A stretch of DNA of 64,000 nt from assembly GCF_007565055.1 (NCBI RefSeq), contig NC_044552.1:146379358-146443357 (forward strand), read 5' to 3'. Below the pieces are notes generated by a model that did not search any database, had not been told where the DNA came from, and was given only the letters and a program-made list of their open reading frames with translations. This DNA is from Rhinopithecus roxellana (taxonomy: Eukaryota > Chordata > Mammalia > Primates > Cercopithecidae). Positions 1-11,754 of the stretch are shown piece after piece (position 1 is the stretch's first letter; every line of letters begins with the position of its first letter). The position numbers and the translations under genes were made by a program.

Positions 1-239
1 CCTGACAGGGGCACCTCCCAAGGGCTGCCTCCTTCTGCATCTCAGAGCCTGGTCACAGGAGTCCAATCTAAGACAACACCGTTCATGTAGAAGTGCAACA
101 GACAGATACATTGAAGCATGAACATATTTGTAATAAATAAATCACTATAAGGAAATGTATAAAAAGTAAACATTCTTTACAATCTTCACCTGCAAAGATC
201 TTTATTGCCAAAGGGAGAGGTATATCTTTCAAGATCTTT

Positions 240-540
240 TTCTACATATATAAAATGCACTCTACACGTTATTCTATGAAATTAGGTCATACTACACCTA
301 GTCTTCTGTAATTCTTCTGACTTAATATTTTAAGAAACTCCATGGTTCTAAAGTGATCCATAGAACCCCACTGTAGGATGATGTACCATAGTTTACTCAA
401 GCACTCACTAATGGATATATGCATTCTTTCCAATTTCCCAGTTTCTAACAAGGCCACAGTAGATGTGTTACATGTATGTTTTTATGTACCTACATGAGAC
501 CTCAGAGGGATAATTTGCAAAAAGCAAAATTACGTTTGTA
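240..540 (-). mobile_element. Old L1 (L1M-like) 3'-region fragment
   Basis: The plus strand reads like the reverse complement of the L1 ORF2 3' end and 3'UTR: a 'gatgtaccatagtttactc' block, then 'actaatggatatatgcattc', the usual 'few-residue target' motif of old mammalian L1s. Divergence is high and the ends are fuzzy. It could be a related HAL1 piece. Confidence 0.45.
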
Positions 541-1089
541 CCAACCTACATACTAGGAGAGATGCTCCAGGATCTGAGGCCCCCATTGTTGGCTGGGCCT
601 GCTGACATGAGGCTCCTTTGTCACTCCCTGTCCCAGTACCACTGCCTTCACCCCAGCTTCAGGCTCTAATGTCCCTATCCTGGACGCCTGCAGTAGCCTC
701 TTGGCCAGGCTCACCGGCTTCAGTTCTCTTTAACTCCATCTATGCTTTATCTTGGTGTCTGAGTAAACTCTGAAGAACTTGCCAGTTCAAAAGTCCCAAT
801 GGCTCCTCCATGCCTGCAGGACAAAAAATCAAATTTCCTTTGTGGTCAAGCCCCAAATGCTCTTCCCAGTCCCTTTCCAGCTTCTTCCAGGGACCCTCTT
901 CACCAGACTATGTGTGGCTTCCCAAACTCATCACATACTCTAAGTATACATTCCTTTGTGGGTTTTATAACTGCAGCTTTAAATTCATTAAAAAACAACC
1001 CATTTCAAAATCTAAGCTTTATCCATTACTGCTACCATGGTGCACTTGTTTTCTTCCCCCAGTTTCTTGTCAAACATAATTGCTTCTTT
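541..1089. other. No recognised feature
   Basis: GC-richer than the flanks, with short chance frames at 799-1095 and 810-1079 that lack splice or family signals. I recognise no repeat here. Confidence 0.4.
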
Positions 1090-1397
1090 CCTTGACCCCC
1101 ACAACACTGTGCTTGTAATACTGGCCTACTTAACTCTGACTCCTGCACAGCGGCCAGTTCCTCTAAGCTGCTGAGGGCTCTTTCACCCTCCAGGTCCCCA
1201 TCAATGTTGCTCCCTTTCCCTAGAATGCCTCCCACCATCCCACCCAGCTCACCCTACCATAGAAATGGGAGCTTAGATATAACCCCCACAACAAGAAGCC
1301 TCTCCTGAGCTGTCCCAGCTTCCAGCCTCTTGTCTTCGCACATGCTCTCATAGCATGTTACATTTTTCCTTCGTAACATGAGCACAGTTACCATGAT

Positions 1398-1409
1398 ATA
1401 ACTGACTGT
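1398..1409 (+). repeat. AluY target-site duplication, left copy
   Basis: ATAACTGACTGT. The same 12 bases recur at 1724-1735 just after the poly(A) tail. Confidence 0.9.
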
Positions 1410-1723
1410 AGGCCAGGAGCGGTTGCTCACGCCTGTAATCCCAACATTTTGGGAGGCCAAGGCGGGCAGATCATGAGGTCAGGAGATCGAGACCATCCTG
1501 GCTGACACAGCGAAACTCTGTCTCTACTCAAAATACAAAAAATTAGCCAGGCGTGGTGGTGGGAGCCTGTAGTCCTAGCTACTCGGGCTGAGGCAGGAGA
1601 ATGGCGTGAACTCAGGAGACAGAGCTTGCAGTGAGCTGAGATCACGTCACTACACTCCAGCCTGAGCAACAGAGTGAGACTCTGTCTCAAAAAAAAAAAA
1701 AAAAAGAAAAAAGAAAAAAAGAA
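1410..1723 (+). mobile_element. AluY-type SINE, full length
   Basis: Complete dimer from 'ggccaggagcggttgctcac' to a patchy A-rich tail (1689-1723). AluY-like positions include the 'gatcgagaccatcctggct' and 'agaatggcgtgaac' blocks. Flanked by a perfect 12-bp duplication and inserted into the L2. Confidence 0.93.
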
Positions 1724-1735
1724 ATAACTGACTGT
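1724..1735 (+). repeat. AluY target-site duplication, right copy
   Basis: ATAACTGACTGT, identical to 1398-1409. Confidence 0.9.
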
Positions 1736-1856
1736 GTAATTACTGGTTTCTCTTCCCAGTAGAATGTAAACTCCATAAGGACAGAGACAAAGTCTATCTC
1801 TTCTCTGTTACACTGTCCCATCTCTTTTCCTGCCTTATATTTTGAAACTATTTTGA

Positions 1857-2160
1857 GTAGCTCCTGCCTATAATCTCAGCACTTTGGGAGGCTGAGGCAG
1901 GTGGATCATTTGAGGACAGAAGTTCGAGACCAGCCTGGTCAACATGGCGAAACTATGTCACTACTAAAAATACCAAAAAAAAAAAAAAAAAAAAAATTGC
2001 CAGATGTGGTGGTGTATGCCTGTAATCTCAGCAATTCAGGAGGCTGAGGCAGGAGAATTGCTTACCTGAGAGGTGGAGGCTGCAGTGCACCAAGATCACA
2101 CCACTGCACTCCAGCCTGGGCTACAGAGAGAGACACTGTCTCAAAAACAAAACAAAACAA
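1857..2160 (+). mobile_element. Alu SINE (older S/J-type)
   Basis: Dimer beginning a few bases into the left arm ('gctcctgcctataatctcag'). The A-rich stretch inside the left arm has expanded to more than 20 A (about 1975-1996). Tail is (CAAAA)n. The right arm ends in 'ctccagcctgggctacagag'. Confidence 0.9.
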
Positions 2161-2456
2161 AATCCCCTCTATTTTGAAATAATCTAAGACTCATAAATTG
2201 AAAGACAACACAGTGTTCCCGTGTCTCCTTCCCCCAGCTTTCCCCAGTGATATCATCTTACATAGCTATGGTACATCCTCAAAACCAGAAAATTAACATT
2301 GATCCGATACTATAACCTACAGACCAAATTTAGATTTCACCAGCTTTGCCATGCACTCATTTTTGGTGGAGGTGGGAGCGGTATCACACATATAGATTTG
2401 TATCACAACCGCCCTGCTCAGGATACAGAAGCATTCTGTTATCACAAAGAAACTCC

Positions 2457-2471
2457 CTGGTACTAACTCTT
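2457..2471 (+). repeat. Target-site duplication, left copy (truncated Alu)
   Basis: CTGGTACTAACTCTT, repeated exactly at 2530-2544. Confidence 0.92.
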
Positions 2472-2529
2472 TTTTTTTTCCCCCTTTCTTTCTTTTTACA
2501 CAGAGTCTCACTCTATCGCCCCGGCAGGC
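2472..2529 (-). mobile_element. Severely 5'-truncated Alu (about 58 bp)
   Basis: A T-rich tract (the A-tail on the opposite strand) is followed by 'cagagtctcactctatcgcc', the reverse complement of the Alu 3' end. Perfect 15-bp duplications on both sides show a genuine retrotransposition event, not a deletion remnant. Confidence 0.85.
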
Positions 2530-2544
2530 CTGGTACTAACTCTT
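2530..2544 (+). repeat. Target-site duplication, right copy (truncated Alu)
   Basis: CTGGTACTAACTCTT, identical to 2457-2471. Confidence 0.92.
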
Positions 2545-2744
2545 GATAGTCACACACTCCCCACAACCTTAACTAGCCCCTGGCAACTGTTGATTTGTTC
2601 TTCATCACTACAGTTTTGTCATTTTGAGAATATTATACACATGCGATCTTTCTCAGTGCTTTATTAAGGCTGGCTTGCCTTTGTGTAGTCTTAACAATCT
2701 ATGGGCTAGAGATTTCAAAAGCAACATGTTCTTTAAGAATCATA

Positions 2745-2902
2745 ACTACTTTAAGGTAGCTACTATTATTTTACCTACTCTTACAGATGAAAAAAACCTA
2801 TCTTTAGAAAATTTTAATTTTAGTAACTTTCCCAGAGTCAAAAAGTTAATAATGTCCAAACCAGAATGTGAGGTCAGGCAGTGAGACCCCTATGCTTTCA
2901 AT
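2745..2902 (-). mobile_element. MIR SINE fragment
   Basis: The plus strand carries the reverse complement of the MIR core and 3' half: 'ctactattattttacctact', then 'ttacagatgaaaaaaacct', then a cCAGAgtcA-like block. Broken at 2902 by an Alu monomer. Confidence 0.6.
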
Positions 2903-3037
2903 TTTTTTTGCAGGGGGAGTAGAGACAGAGTTTCATTTCATTTCCAGTCTGGTCTCGAACTCTTGGTTTCAGGTGATCCTCCAGGCTTGGCCTCCCAAAG
3001 TGCCAGGATTATAGGCATGAACCACCACACCTGGCCA
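2903..3037 (-). mobile_element. Alu left-monomer (FLAM-like), 135 bp
   Basis: Reverse complement of an Alu left arm, from the T-rich tail at 2903 to 'ccaccacacctggcca'. No right arm is present. Flanked by CTTTCAAT at 2895-2902 and 3038-3045, so it inserted at this length. Confidence 0.8.
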
Positions 3038-3360
3038 CTTTCAATCTCTCTAAACACTTTTTGTACATATTAGATACTTTTGAATCTATTAATAATTAGC
3101 TGAATAAATAAATTAAATGCCAAAGACTATTATTTCATAGTTAGTTCTGGGTCCCCTAGAAGAACCTGCATATAGTCGGAACTCAACTTTTGGTAAGTAA
3201 ATCTGGTTAATCATTCTAGAAAAAAACTAAAGGGAAAGGAAAATGGTCATGAATGGTGAAAAATCATCAAGTTGGTCCTCTGGATTGAACATGCCTCACA
3301 AGGCCACAGGGTAGCAGCATTCTTGTCTGTTATAGTAATAAATGCATTAATAAAATCTCT

Positions 3361-3658
3361 GCTGGGCACGGTGGCTCATGCCTGTAATCCCAGCACTTTG
3401 GGAGGCCAAGGCAGGTGGATCACGAGGCAAGGAGTTCGAGATCAGCCTGGCCAATATGGTGAAACCCCGTCTGTACTAAAATATAAAAAATTAGTCGGGC
3501 ATACGGGCACCTGTAGTCCCAGCTACTCAGGAGGCTGAGGCAGGAGAATCACTTGAACCTGGGAGGCGGGGCTTGCAGTGAGCCGAGATCGCACCACTGC
3601 ACTCCAGCCTGGATGACAGAACAGAACAAGACTCCATCTCAAAAAAAAAAAAAAAAAA
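3361..3658 (+). mobile_element. AluS-type SINE, full length
   Basis: Dimer from 'gctgggcacggtggctcatg' through 'ccactgcactccagcctgga' to an A18-type tail at about 3641-3658. Confidence 0.93.
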
Positions 3659-6600
3659 GCATTTCAACCAGGATTATTTGACCAGGTACATCTTCCCTCT
3701 AGGAAATTCATATCCATAAGAAAGAGAAACAATAGTGACTTAGAATACTTGCTGGTCCTAACTGATACCTGGGTCTTGCCTTGTACCTTGAACATTTCCT
3801 TCCCTACTCAAATTTTAGTTAATAGGCTCCCATCATATTCTCACTTTATCTTTGAGGTGGAATCTTTCCCCAGAATGCCAGCTTGCACAGATGGATCCCT
3901 GTGACTAGCTGTCTCTCTGGATTTGCAGATGGGGTCTCTGAGGTTGTACCCTGTGTCATCCCTGTGACTTCAGGCTGAAACCGCACCAATCTTGCCATAC
4001 TCCTCCAGTTCTGTCTCTTCTCACAGCCTCAGGTATCTCTATCTGGTCAGTTTTATCACTGACCAAAACATGAGAATGATGGCTATTAGGGTTGATTTTT
4101 TTCCCACTTACAGAATCCAAATTGCCTGGGCTTGGCTTCTAGTGGTGGCAGTCTTATTTTGTGAAGAGTGATGTCTGAAGGGTCTGGTTAGCAAAGTGGT
4201 GTGCATTGTGAGAGGGTAGGGCGTGGTGAAAATAAGGCCCAGAGGGAGGAAACTTTTGTACATCTGGTTGTCTTATGCCTCACACAGGTGAGATTATCCC
4301 ATAAGCTGAACATTTTACCACTCTAATAACTAACCCTCCTGCTATGGGCTCAGAGTTAGATCCATTTAGAACTGAACTCCACTCCAAATAAATAAAGCAA
4401 GACTTATTTCACTCTCTGTCAAGTGACAATAAATAAAATAATTAAACAGATATCCATAAACCTCACATAAGACTATTTTTAATATGCTAGGGAACCACTA
4501 TCAATTAGGATTGATTTAAGTTTCTTTTGGGAAAAAAAAAAAAAAAACAAACTATTTGTGCCTTTTCTCCACCATAAAATCACTGAATAATCAAACTCTT
4601 GCTGTCTTTCTGTCTCATTTTTTAAATAAAAGGGGACTATAGTTGTTTGATAAAATTACATTAATGTGAGTATCCAAAGGGTAGCTGTAAGTACACAGGA
4701 GAGACATCCAGCTAAACATATCTCAGTTACCTGAGGATAAAAGTAAGAAACACCTAATTTAATCCAATCTAGTACAAGTTAATTAACAAACCAACCATGC
4801 TTTTTTTTTAGAAGCATCCTATGTTAGATGACTATGTATCAATGCCTATATTTGATGCCTTGGGTGTAGTAGCAGAGTAACAGAATACTATTGACCAGAA
4901 TGCTACTGTAACAGTGGAAAGTGAAGGCTAATCAAATGAAATACAGCCTACCCAAGAAAGATACACTAACAGGAGAAAAATGATCATAATAGTGAGTAGG
5001 TGTATGGGCATTAAAGAGCAAAAATGCATCGCCAGCTTTGTAGACAGGACAGGGTTCCTTGGCCACCCAAAGAAGCATTCTGGTCTACCAGGCCAGTCAA
5101 TCCCTGCTGTACAAATGAATTCATCAGATTACAGTAATTTGACTACCTGCCACTAGTATCATCCAATTCAAGTTCACCCAGAATTTGGCTTCCCTTTTGG
5201 TTTCTTCGAAGTTATTGCCTCTAGGGAGAGTTTGGGCAACCTGACAATTTTTTAGTCCACCTGATAAGTTTTTCACAACATAAATTACTTATCTTTCTGA
5301 TTTAATCTTTAGTCTATAATCATTTACTCAGCATAAGTTCATTGACTGAGAGAAGGATTATCTCAAAATAGACTAACAAAACAGAGTGTTCTGGGCTACA
5401 AGAACATTTCGGGACTTCCAAGCACACTAGGACACCCACAAATGACTATATCACTGCTCTGGAATTGCTATGGGGCTAGGAGAGGAGGAAGGCTATGGTT
5501 TTCTGTTTTGTTTATTTTAGATTATATACATTAAAAACTAGGAAAATACATAGCAAGTTATACACATAATTTGCAATGGGAAAAGAACTTTTGGAGAGGC
5601 TGGCATATTTGTTTATTGGTATTGCATCAATAACACATCAATATTTTTTGTTTTTCTCTATGAATCATTTGCCATTTACATTTAGAACATGAACATCTTT
5701 AAATGCGAGCACACTTACAAACACAATGGTGAATTATTTCCCAAAAGTGAGTAGTTGTAGGAGGACTTTTCTAATACCTTTCTGTGGGACTTTCTTATTA
5801 TAAGGGTAATAAGTGCTTATTGTGGAAATTGGTGTGAACTTTTGCATTTTGCCTTTAAAATTTTTCTATGATGATCTATGCTGTATAAATAAAGTGGGAG
5901 GATTCAGCAAATAAATGGTCATCTTTGGAATCAATATGACTCAAAGATGGATATAGACTGTCCACGAGTCTGCAGTCTTTCTGCTTGAGAGCACTTCAGA
6001 GCTTTCTTTCTTGGCATTTGGTGTACCTGCTTAGGCCTCATCTAGAATCGTGGATCAATGATAGATATTTTTGTTGTTGAAAAACACTTTTCATCAATTA
6101 AGAGATACAGTTATACTAAACTAATTAACTTTGAGTATCAGCAGTTGAGGAAGGTGCCAAGATTGGGGAGAAACATCTGCTTTGACACTGATCCGTGAAG
6201 GGGAACCTGGGGATCCAATGTAAATCTACTTCATGAGGGTGATTTTTTCGCTCATGAGCTTTTATTTCTTTCTCCTCTCTTACTATCCTTTTTGCTTGAG
6301 ACGCTTCAAGCACAAATGTCATTCATCAAACATCACTGATCAGATCTCATAGGGCAGGCATTTTCTTTGGATAGGACAGAGGCAGAAAAAGAACCAGCTG
6401 CTACAGCCAGGATGGCAGCAGTTTTCCCACCCTAATGGGCCCAGTCTTCTTCCTGACATCACAATCTGTAGGGACGAGTGGCTTTCTGTTGCTCAGTGTC
6501 TCTTATTTATTAGGTAAGATGCTCTTCTAGAGTCAGTGAAATCATATGATAGTGGTTAGCTTAGTGACTGGCACTTAGCACTCAATATACGATAACAGAA

Positions 6601-7540
6601 CTTGCCAGAATGTCTATTGAAGGCTTCTTTCCATTTTCCTTACTTCCATCCCTTTTTAAGATAAAAGGCATAAGAAAGTTGCTCTGCCTTTCTTAACACC
6701 ATAATATAGAAGGCACTTACCCAAACAGTCAAGATTAATTACAGAAGGCCTTTGATGAACAACAGGGCTCAGGATGCTACAGTGTTTGCCTGAGTGACAG
6801 ATTTGACTTACACCACCTCAAATCCTTGTTTAAAATGGGTGGAGGAATCAATTATAAATTTAAAAAGAAAAGCAGATTTGACTGAAAATCCTTGATAAAG
6901 CAGAGTTTTGGTAATTCTTTTAAAATGTTTCACGGTGTAGGTGTCACTCAGTTTTTAGGATGCTGCTGTGGAATGCATTGGATCACTTCTTGCCAAAAAT
7001 AGTTTTTTTGCAATTGTGTAGCTACAAACTATGCCTTCTTGGAATCCCAGCGATGATTCACAGATGATATACTGGATACATTTTGCAACCAATTTTTTAA
7101 AGGTAGCCAATTCTACTGATACAACTTTATTTTCACATATTAAAAACAAGCACACTGGGTAAACATGTGGTAGCTAAAATCTGCATGCAATATTTGAAAT
7201 GAGAAGACAAAGCAGGAAAGATTTTCTTTTCTTGTCAAAACTTGCACTTTGCAAGCTGTCCTGTAAAACTGTATAAAACCATTGGCTCTACAGTGTGAAA
7301 CAGTGTATCAAAGGGAAACAACAGAAGCACAAATGAACACAGTCTCTTACGCCACCTCAAGGAAAAAGATAAAGCAGTTATTTTTGATCCAGATTCTACA
7401 CAACTCCTATTCTTATTCTGATACATTCTCCAAAGTTAGAAATTTTGGTCAGCTCAGGCCTTATGTACATAGCTAAAAATGTCTATCAGGCAAATGATGA
7501 AAAGCAAAATTAGGTTAGGTTTGTCAAAACGTTTAGAGTA
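3659..7540. other. No recognised feature (intronic, AT-rich)
   Basis: About 3.9 kb in which I recognise no Alu, L1, LTR or gene. A weak MIR-like 3' end may sit near 6490-6600 ('gactggcacttagcactca'). Frames such as 6125-6322 and 6955-7155 are short, with no coding signature. Confidence 0.4.
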
Positions 7541-7810
7541 CAATCACGCATCATTCAATGACAGAGACATGTTCGGAGAAACATGTCATTAGGCTATTTA
7601 CCATCCTGTAAACATCATAGATTGTACTTACACAAACCTAGGTGGTATACCCTACTGCATACCTAGGCTCTATAGGTGGTATAGCCTATTGCTCCTAAGC
7701 TACAGACTACTGAATACCACAGGAAACTGCAACACGATATTAAGTATTTGCGTATTTAAACACACGTAAACATAGTAAAGGCAGGTTTTTGGTGGTTTTT
7801 TCTTTTCTCT

Positions 7811-8107
7811 CTCTTTTTTTGTTTTTTGGAGACACAGTCGTGCTCTTGTTGCCCAGGCTGGAGTGCAGTGAAGTGATCATAGCTCACTGCAGCTCGAATC
7901 TCTAGGCTCAAGCAATCGGTCTTACTGCAGTCTCCCATGTAGCTGGGACTACAAGAGCATGCTACCAAGCAGGTTACTTTTTAAATATTTTGTAGAAACA
8001 GGGTCTGGCTGTTCCCCAGGCTGGTCTTGAACTCCTGGCTTCAAGCAATCCTCCTATCTCAGCCTCCCAAAGCACTGAGATTATAAGTATGAGCCACTAC
8101 ATCTGGC
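7811..8107 (-). mobile_element. AluJ-type SINE inside MER2
   Basis: Reverse-complement Alu dimer from a T-rich start to 'gccactacatctggcccc'. Many CpG losses and substitutions point to an old copy. Confidence 0.88.
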
Positions 8108-8119
8108 CCCTAATACAGT

Positions 8120-8426
8120 TGTTTTGCTTTTTGCTTTGTTTTTGAGACAAGGTCTCACTCCATCGCCCAGGCTGGAGTACAGTGGCACAATCTCAGCTCA
8201 CTAAAACCTCCATCTCCCAGGCTCAAAGGATCCTCCCAGCTCAGCCTCCCAAGTAGCTGGGAATACAGGTTTGTGCCACCATACCTAGCTAATTTTTTTT
8301 TTTTTTTTTTTTTGGTAGAGATGGGATCTCACTATATTCCCCAGGCTGGTCTCAAACTCCTGGACTCTAGTGATCTGCCTGTCTCAGCCTCTCACAGATT
8401 ACAGGTGTGAGCTACCATGTCCAGTC
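8120..8426 (-). mobile_element. Alu SINE (older) inside MER2
   Basis: Reverse-complement Alu dimer. The left-arm A-rich linker has grown into a 22-nt T run (about 8294-8315). Ends at 'gctaccatgtccagtcc'. Confidence 0.88.
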
Positions 8427-8512
8427 CATAATATAGGTTTATAGTCTTATGGGACCACTGCTGTATATGTCATCTGTCATTGATGAAAACGTCATTATAC
8501 AGCACATAACTG

Positions 8513-8775
8513 GTTGCTAAGAGCAAGCACTCCGTTAGTTGGAGTGTTAGGGTTCAAAGCCTGGTTGATTTACTGGCGTCATTTACTTGCTGTGTGACCT
8601 CAAGCAGGCAAGCTATAAAATGGGAACCCCATCTGTAAAACTGCAAAACAGAAGAGTCTTCTGTGAAGTGAGAATGATGGAAATTCCTACCTTCTGGGGA
8701 TGTGAGGATTAAATAAATCGTTCCAGTATAGCCCTTAGCCCAGTGCCTGGCCCACAGCAAGCATGTAGTGAGAGT
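8513..8775 (+). mobile_element. MIR SINE, nearly full length
   Basis: Shows the MIR core in order: 'gttcaaagcctggttgattt', 'cttgctgtgtgacctcaagc', 'ctgtaaaactgcaaaa', 'gtgaggattaaataaatc', 'cagtgcctggcccacag'. It directly follows the MER2 end. Confidence 0.85.
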
Positions 8776-10062
8776 CAGTTCTCATTCCATTGTTCAGGCT
8801 CTTGGGTTGTTTGCAGGTTTTGTCTCCTTGGGAAGGGCTATGGTGAGAAGACTCAGAAAGTCCAAGTGGAACTGTTCCCTCACAGGCAGGAACTAAAACA
8901 GGTGGCAGCAGAGGCCTCTGTATGTGGTGTATTCTTCAGAACTCTGAGCTAATGGGGTGGGTGCAGGTAGCATTTCTGAATGTTCAGACCAAAACGTTGC
9001 TTTATTAATGAATCTGGGGGCCATTTTCCTTTGTTGACTCAGTGCTAATTTTATTGTCTAGTGTAACAGCCACCCACTGGGCCAGGGCATGCTCACAGTA
9101 CCCTCTGGCCAAGGGAGTGCAGAGTCTTCCTTCTTTTGAGTTATGTATGCATGTATGAATGCAGTCTTCTTATTTCATAGTTGATTTTTAAGTGAAACCA
9201 AGGGGAGGGGAGATGTCCTTAGGATCAAGTGGCAAGGTGATAAAATTCCTCTCTCGTCATGCCTGTGAACTTGGGCATGGCACTCCTTTGTGTATAGGAT
9301 TTTTTCTTACTTCACATTCCTCTCCAATCTTTTCTGGTCAAAAATGAACAAAGTAGCAGATAACCCAGAAAAGCGCAAAAGCAGAAAAGACTTAAGGGCT
9401 CCTTCCACTCCCTCTGTGGCATAGCTTTCTTCAATTTCCTCACGTGGCAACAGCTTCACCAACATAGCCCAAATTCCCAGTATACATTTGTTGCTATGGG
9501 TAAATCAGGTACTGACGTAGCCTACTTATGTACAGACCTAACCTAAAGGGACATTCTCTGGAGGGAAACTTCTGGTAAATGTGCTCTTCAGAGGTGCTTA
9601 GCAGACTGTGAGCTGGCTGGCAGGGCTACACTCTCCTCATCACCTGCCCTCTCCTCATCTTCCCACTTTCCCACCTGAGTTTCTACATCACCTTCAAAAT
9701 AGTCAGAATTATACCTTAACTTTTGTTCCATAAGAGGGATAGAAAAAGGTACAATGAATGAAAGTCCTATCCTGGACTGGCTATTTGTGGTAAAATAAGC
9801 AAATCATTAGAATGGTAATCACATGGGCACAATTAAGTTAGTAAATTTTGTGTAGGTGGAAGGTCCACTAGCTCCTTCCTTGAAGGGAAATTACTTTTTT
9901 ATCGGTTGATGTAACAGTACATTTTGGTCCAGCTAAAGGAGTTAAGAGTTACCTCAAAACACCCACGGGGACAGTAGTAATTTCAGGAACACCCACAGAG
10001 CAAATAAATTATTGTTTCCTTTTCTACACAGAAAGCAATGGTTAGGGTGGAGGGATGAGGCG
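8776..10062. other. No recognised feature
   Basis: I recognise no repeat or exon. The 69-aa frame at 8743-8952 begins inside the MIR and has no family resemblance. Confidence 0.4.
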
Positions 10063-10197
10063 AAAGGAGAAAGGTAGAAAGAGAAAGAGAGATAGGGTGA
10101 GGGAGAGGGAGAGGGAGGGAGAGAGACAGAGAGAGAGAGACAGAGAGAGAGAGAGATGGGGGTGTTGGGGAGATAGAGGGAAAGAGGGAGGGAGTGA
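10063..10197 (+). repeat. (GA)n / GGGA-rich purine tract
   Basis: About 135 nt of almost pure purine on the plus strand, built of GA and GGGA units with a GAGAGA core near 10120-10155. It creates the Arg/Glu-rich and Ser/Leu-rich chance frames around 9954-10367 on both strands. Confidence 0.9.
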
Positions 10198-11345
10198 AAT
10201 ATGCAGGGAAGGAAGAAGAAGTGTGAATGCTTTTTTTCTTTTCTTTTAAAATCAAGAATATTGCATCTTGTCCCTGGTCCCCAAAACAAGGACATATATA
10301 AGATCCTGGTTTTGTGGGTCACATTGTTGAGGACAGGAAACACATGTCTAGTGTTACTGAAAATCAATTCTACCTTTTCCTGATCTCAAATTTCAAATAT
10401 ATATTTTACTTATGACTACAATTATGGGAAGAAAATATCTTCATTTTGTGAGATATTTCTGTGATTTTTTTTCCCCAGAGAGAGTAAGAACTCTGTGAAA
10501 TGATCTATGGGACATGATAATGTCCCATAGGGTGGTCAAGGAAGATTTTACTTACTGAACCCAGTTGTCTGAATCTCTTGAGTTTGGTCTAAAGCAAGGG
10601 ACACCTCTGACAAATTTGATATGGAGCTTTAGAAATTAAACCATTTCATCAAATGTGTAAGAAATCTTTCCTTGAGAAGGACTTCTTCAAATATCAGATT
10701 TCAGTTGTTGTTTATGATACTACTGGTAAGAATACACTAAAAATGATTATTGGGAGAGAATGAATGGGAAAAAAATATACCCTTTTGGCTACAACAGAAA
10801 ATGTCCATGATTAGTCTTATCAGCTTTACTGTATATATTTTTCATACTGACATAAAAAATAAATTTCCTAGAATCATACTAGTCTTTACTTATTTTACAT
10901 ATTGTTATTCCCTAAATTTGTTGCTTATTACATTTTTTAAAACTCCTGATATTGTTTGGGTAGCAATATGCCCAGCCCCTAAGGATAAACCATAATAAGT
11001 TTAAGCCCTCATGGTAACTTCATTTCCTTTTGCTTCTTCTTGCTTTCCCAGGCCCACACTACTGGTTCTAGCTATGTGATGGTTCTGACCAATGGGACCT
11101 ATGGTGAAATCTGCAGGTGGAGCTTCTGGGAATAATCTATTCACCTGATGAAGAAACAGACGCTTGGGGAGGGCTCCCTAGAGTTTCTTCCTTTTCTGTC
11201 CTTGAACATGGTTGTGAAGGATGTGATGCTTGGTGCTTTATTAACCCTCTTGAGGATTTAGGTGGCATGTCCAAGGACAAAAAGATAACACTCTGAAGAT
11301 AGATGTGTGGAAAATATAAAATGTACAAGTCTCAAATGAAAATAC
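10198..11345. other. No recognised feature apart from the hairpin
   Basis: AT-rich intronic sequence. Apart from the small inverted repeat at 10505-10530, I see no repeat family or exon. Confidence 0.4.
10505..10530. repeat. Perfect 11-bp inverted repeat, 4-nt loop
   Basis: CTATGGGACAT, then GATA, then ATGTCCCATAG. Arms are exact complements. No T run follows and I infer no function. Confidence 0.9.
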
Positions 11346-11632
11346 TGCCTGGACATGGTGGTTCATACCTATAATCCCAGCACTTTGGGATGTCAAGGTG
11401 GTGGATTGCTTGAGCTCAGGAGTTTGAGACCAGCCTGGGCAACATGGCGAAACCCTGTCTCTACAAAAAATACAAAAATTAGCCGGGCATGGTGGCACAC
11501 ACCTGTGGTCCCAGCTACTCGGGAGGCTGAGGTGGGAGGATCACTTGAGCCTGAGAGGTGGAGGTTGCAGTGAGCCGAGATCATGCCACTGCACTCCAGT
11601 CCAGGCAACACAGTGAGACCATGTCTCAATAA
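11346..11632 (+). mobile_element. Alu SINE (J/S-type)
   Basis: Dimer from 'gcctggacatggtggttcat' to 'gtgagaccatgtctcaataa'. The tail is short and degraded. Confidence 0.9.
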
Positions 11633-11754
11633 AAAGTACAAAATATGAACACACTGAGCAATACCACCCTGAAACTGCCTGTCAAAAAGCTCCATGTCTT
11701 GTGAGATATTAAATATCTTTATTATTTAAACCACAGTTGGCTGGATTACACTCA

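Larger units (their letters stand above)
1090..1835 (+). mobile_element. L2 LINE 3' end, split by an AluY
   Basis: Before the Alu the sequence resembles the L2 C-terminal and 3'UTR consensus ('gaagcctctcctgagctgtcc', 'atgctctcatagcatgttac'). After the Alu it resumes with 'gtaaactccataaggacagagac', the typical L2 'aactccatgagggcaggga' block. The AluY occupies 1410-1723, so L2 covers about 1090-1409 and 1736-1835. Confidence 0.6.
2165..2690 (-). mobile_element. Old L1M 3' region, interrupted by a short Alu
   Basis: The plus strand matches the reverse complement of old L1 3'UTR and 3' ORF2 sequence ('gttcccgtgtctccttcccc', then 'cattttgagaatattataca'). It continues on both sides of the 58-bp Alu insertion at 2472-2529 (L1 parts about 2165-2471 and 2545-2690). 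Confidence 0.55.
7541..8512 (+). mobile_element. MER2 DNA transposon (Tigger group), split by two Alus
   Basis: Starts with CAATCACGCATCATTCAATG, preceded by TA (7539-7540), and ends with a complementary terminal repeat 'cattatacagcacataactg' (8493-8512). The interior shows the MER2 hallmarks 'cacaaacctaggtggtata' and 'gcctattgctcctaagctac'. Non-autonomous, no transposase. Two minus-strand Alus (7811-8107 and 8120-8426) lie inside. The downstream TA has decayed. Confidence 0.8.

Noticed and set aside
9954..10367. 137-aa and overlapping frames on both strands
   Set aside because: They translate the (GA)n tract into low-complexity Ser/Leu/Pro or Arg/Glu runs.
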